A stretch of DNA of 13,641 nt from Acidobacteriota bacterium (lineage in GTDB: Bacteria > Acidobacteriota > Terriglobia > UBA7540): positions 1 through 13,641 of the forward strand of contig JAKAWN010000156.1 of NCBI GenBank assembly GCA_021827245.1, read 5' to 3'. The translations under genes were made by a program, and so were the position numbers. Position 1 is the stretch's first letter. Each line of letters opens with the position of its first letter. Positions 13,200-13,641 of this stretch are shown piece after piece. A model generated the notes under the pieces. The model saw nothing but the letters and a program-made list of their open reading frames with translations. It did no database searches and was not told where the DNA came from.

Positions 13200-13641
13200 T
13201 GGAGAAACGATATCACATTGTGGGCAAGGAGAGCAGCGAAGAGTTGGGAAGATACCTGGCCAGGAACGGACAGGTTCTGTTGCCGATGGTGGAGTTGATC
13301 GAGCAGTCGCGGATGGCGGTGGATGAGTTGATCGACGTTTTGGGGCGGGCGCAGATCGAGGCCGTGCTGCGGTTGTCGGCCGAGCGGGTTGCCGGTCCTC
13401 CGCATCCCGGAAAGAAGGGTGGAAGCATCGGCTGGCATGGGCGGGAGACGGGCACGGTCTGTTTGAAAGAGAGGAAGCTGCGGGTCAAGCGGCCGCGCTT
13501 GCGGAAGAAGGGCGCGGGGAAAGAGGGCGAGGTTCCGATTCCCGCTTACGAAGCGATGCGGAGGGGGGAGGAATTGGGCAGCCGCATGCTGGAAATTCTG
13601 CTGCGTGGAGTCTCGACGCGGCAGTATCGGGCCGTGCTGCC
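13199..13641 (+). CDS. IS256-family transposase, N-terminal 147 codons
   Basis: The start is a GTG with GAGGAG 7 nt upstream. The translation VEKRYHIVGKESSEELGRYL, the helical segment LLPMVELIEQSRMAVDELIDVLGRAQIEAVLRLSAERVAG, then KLRVKRPRLRKKG, VPIPAYEAM and LEILLRGVSTRQYRAVLP follow the standard IS256-family (Mutator-type) N-terminal pattern. That pattern is a helical DNA-binding region, a basic RVKRPRLR segment, then L-L-x-G-V-S-T-R-x-Y before the first catalytic Asp. The catalytic DDE core lies beyond the window edge. The frame is open to the last base, so the gene is incomplete only because the window ends. Confidence 0.88.
   Translation, partial: MEKRYHIVGKESSEELGRYLARNGQVLLPMVELIEQSRMAVDELIDVLGRAQIEAVLRLSAERVAGPPHPGKKGGSIGWHGRETGTVCLKERKLRVKRPRLRKKGAGKEGEVPIPAYEAMRRGEELGSRMLEILLRGVSTRQYRAVL

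Larger units (their letters stand above)
13061..13641 (+). mobile_element. IS256-family insertion sequence, left part (runs off the window)
   Basis: Homology to the SPASM domain stops abruptly after the codon at 13058-13060, and an IS256-family transposase gene begins ~140 bp later, so the left IS end is placed near 13061. The terminal repeat and target duplication cannot be confirmed because the right end is outside the window. Confidence 0.7.

Noticed and set aside
13043..13488. Minus-strand frames across the IS256 end and transposase start
   Set aside because: They lie opposite a clear IS256 transposase frame and show no protein motif.
1..13641. CRISPR array or CRISPR effector linked to the TniQ transposon
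   Set aside because: No regularly spaced direct repeats and no Cas-like coding region were found. The only repeat cluster (10475-10623) has irregular spacing and degenerate copies.

Overview
The window looks like an accessory, mobile-element-rich stretch of a fairly GC-rich bacterial chromosome or metagenomic contig. No ribosomal, tRNA or core housekeeping gene is visible, so the host cannot be fixed. Verrucomicrobiota or a similar GC-rich environmental lineage is only a guess, based on the style of the IS4-type transposase, the DUF6788-like protein and the SWIM-associated protein.

Layout, left to right. (1) A caspase-like (C14) cysteine peptidase gene on the + strand runs tail to tail into a minus-strand Tn7-like transposition module. 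(2) That module, read right to left, is a TnsA-TnsB fusion, a TnsC/TniB-type AAA+ ATPase and a TniQ-family target-selection protein. The tnsAB gene is split by an intact-looking 1,340-bp IS4-family element (5662-7001) with 17-bp perfect terminal inverted repeats and an 11-bp perfect target duplication. Removing the IS and one copy of the duplication joins the two pieces in frame into one protein of about 905 residues, so the disruption is directly demonstrable. The IS transposase itself has its last ~55 codons in a different frame. (3) Upstream of tnsA on the same strand is a small DUF6788-like gene with a near-consensus promoter overlapping a palindrome. (4) Next comes a UPF0175/DUF3368 PIN-type toxin-antitoxin pair. 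(5) A divergent two-gene operon follows: a helix-hairpin-helix (HhH) mini-protein and a protein with the C-terminal part of SWIM-zinc-finger proteins but no SWIM motif. (6) About 360 bp without a gene carry four copies of a ~20-bp repeat resembling an IS21-type transposon end. (7) A solitary minus-strand gene of phage/ICE type lies beyond it. (8) The right end holds a small RiPP locus: a 64-residue precursor with a Cys/Gly-rich tail, then a radical SAM/SPASM maturase cut off inside its SPASM domain by an IS256-family element that runs off the window.

The genes do not form one pathway. The window is a pile-up of mobile elements, two of which (IS4 in tnsAB, IS256 in the maturase) have broken older accessory systems. 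The most notable points are the fully reconstructable IS-split TnsAB fusion, the truncated RiPP system with its Cys-rich precursor, and an 11-bp inverted repeat that can fold over the IS256 transposase ribosome-binding site in read-through transcripts. I see no CRISPR array, tRNA or rRNA.
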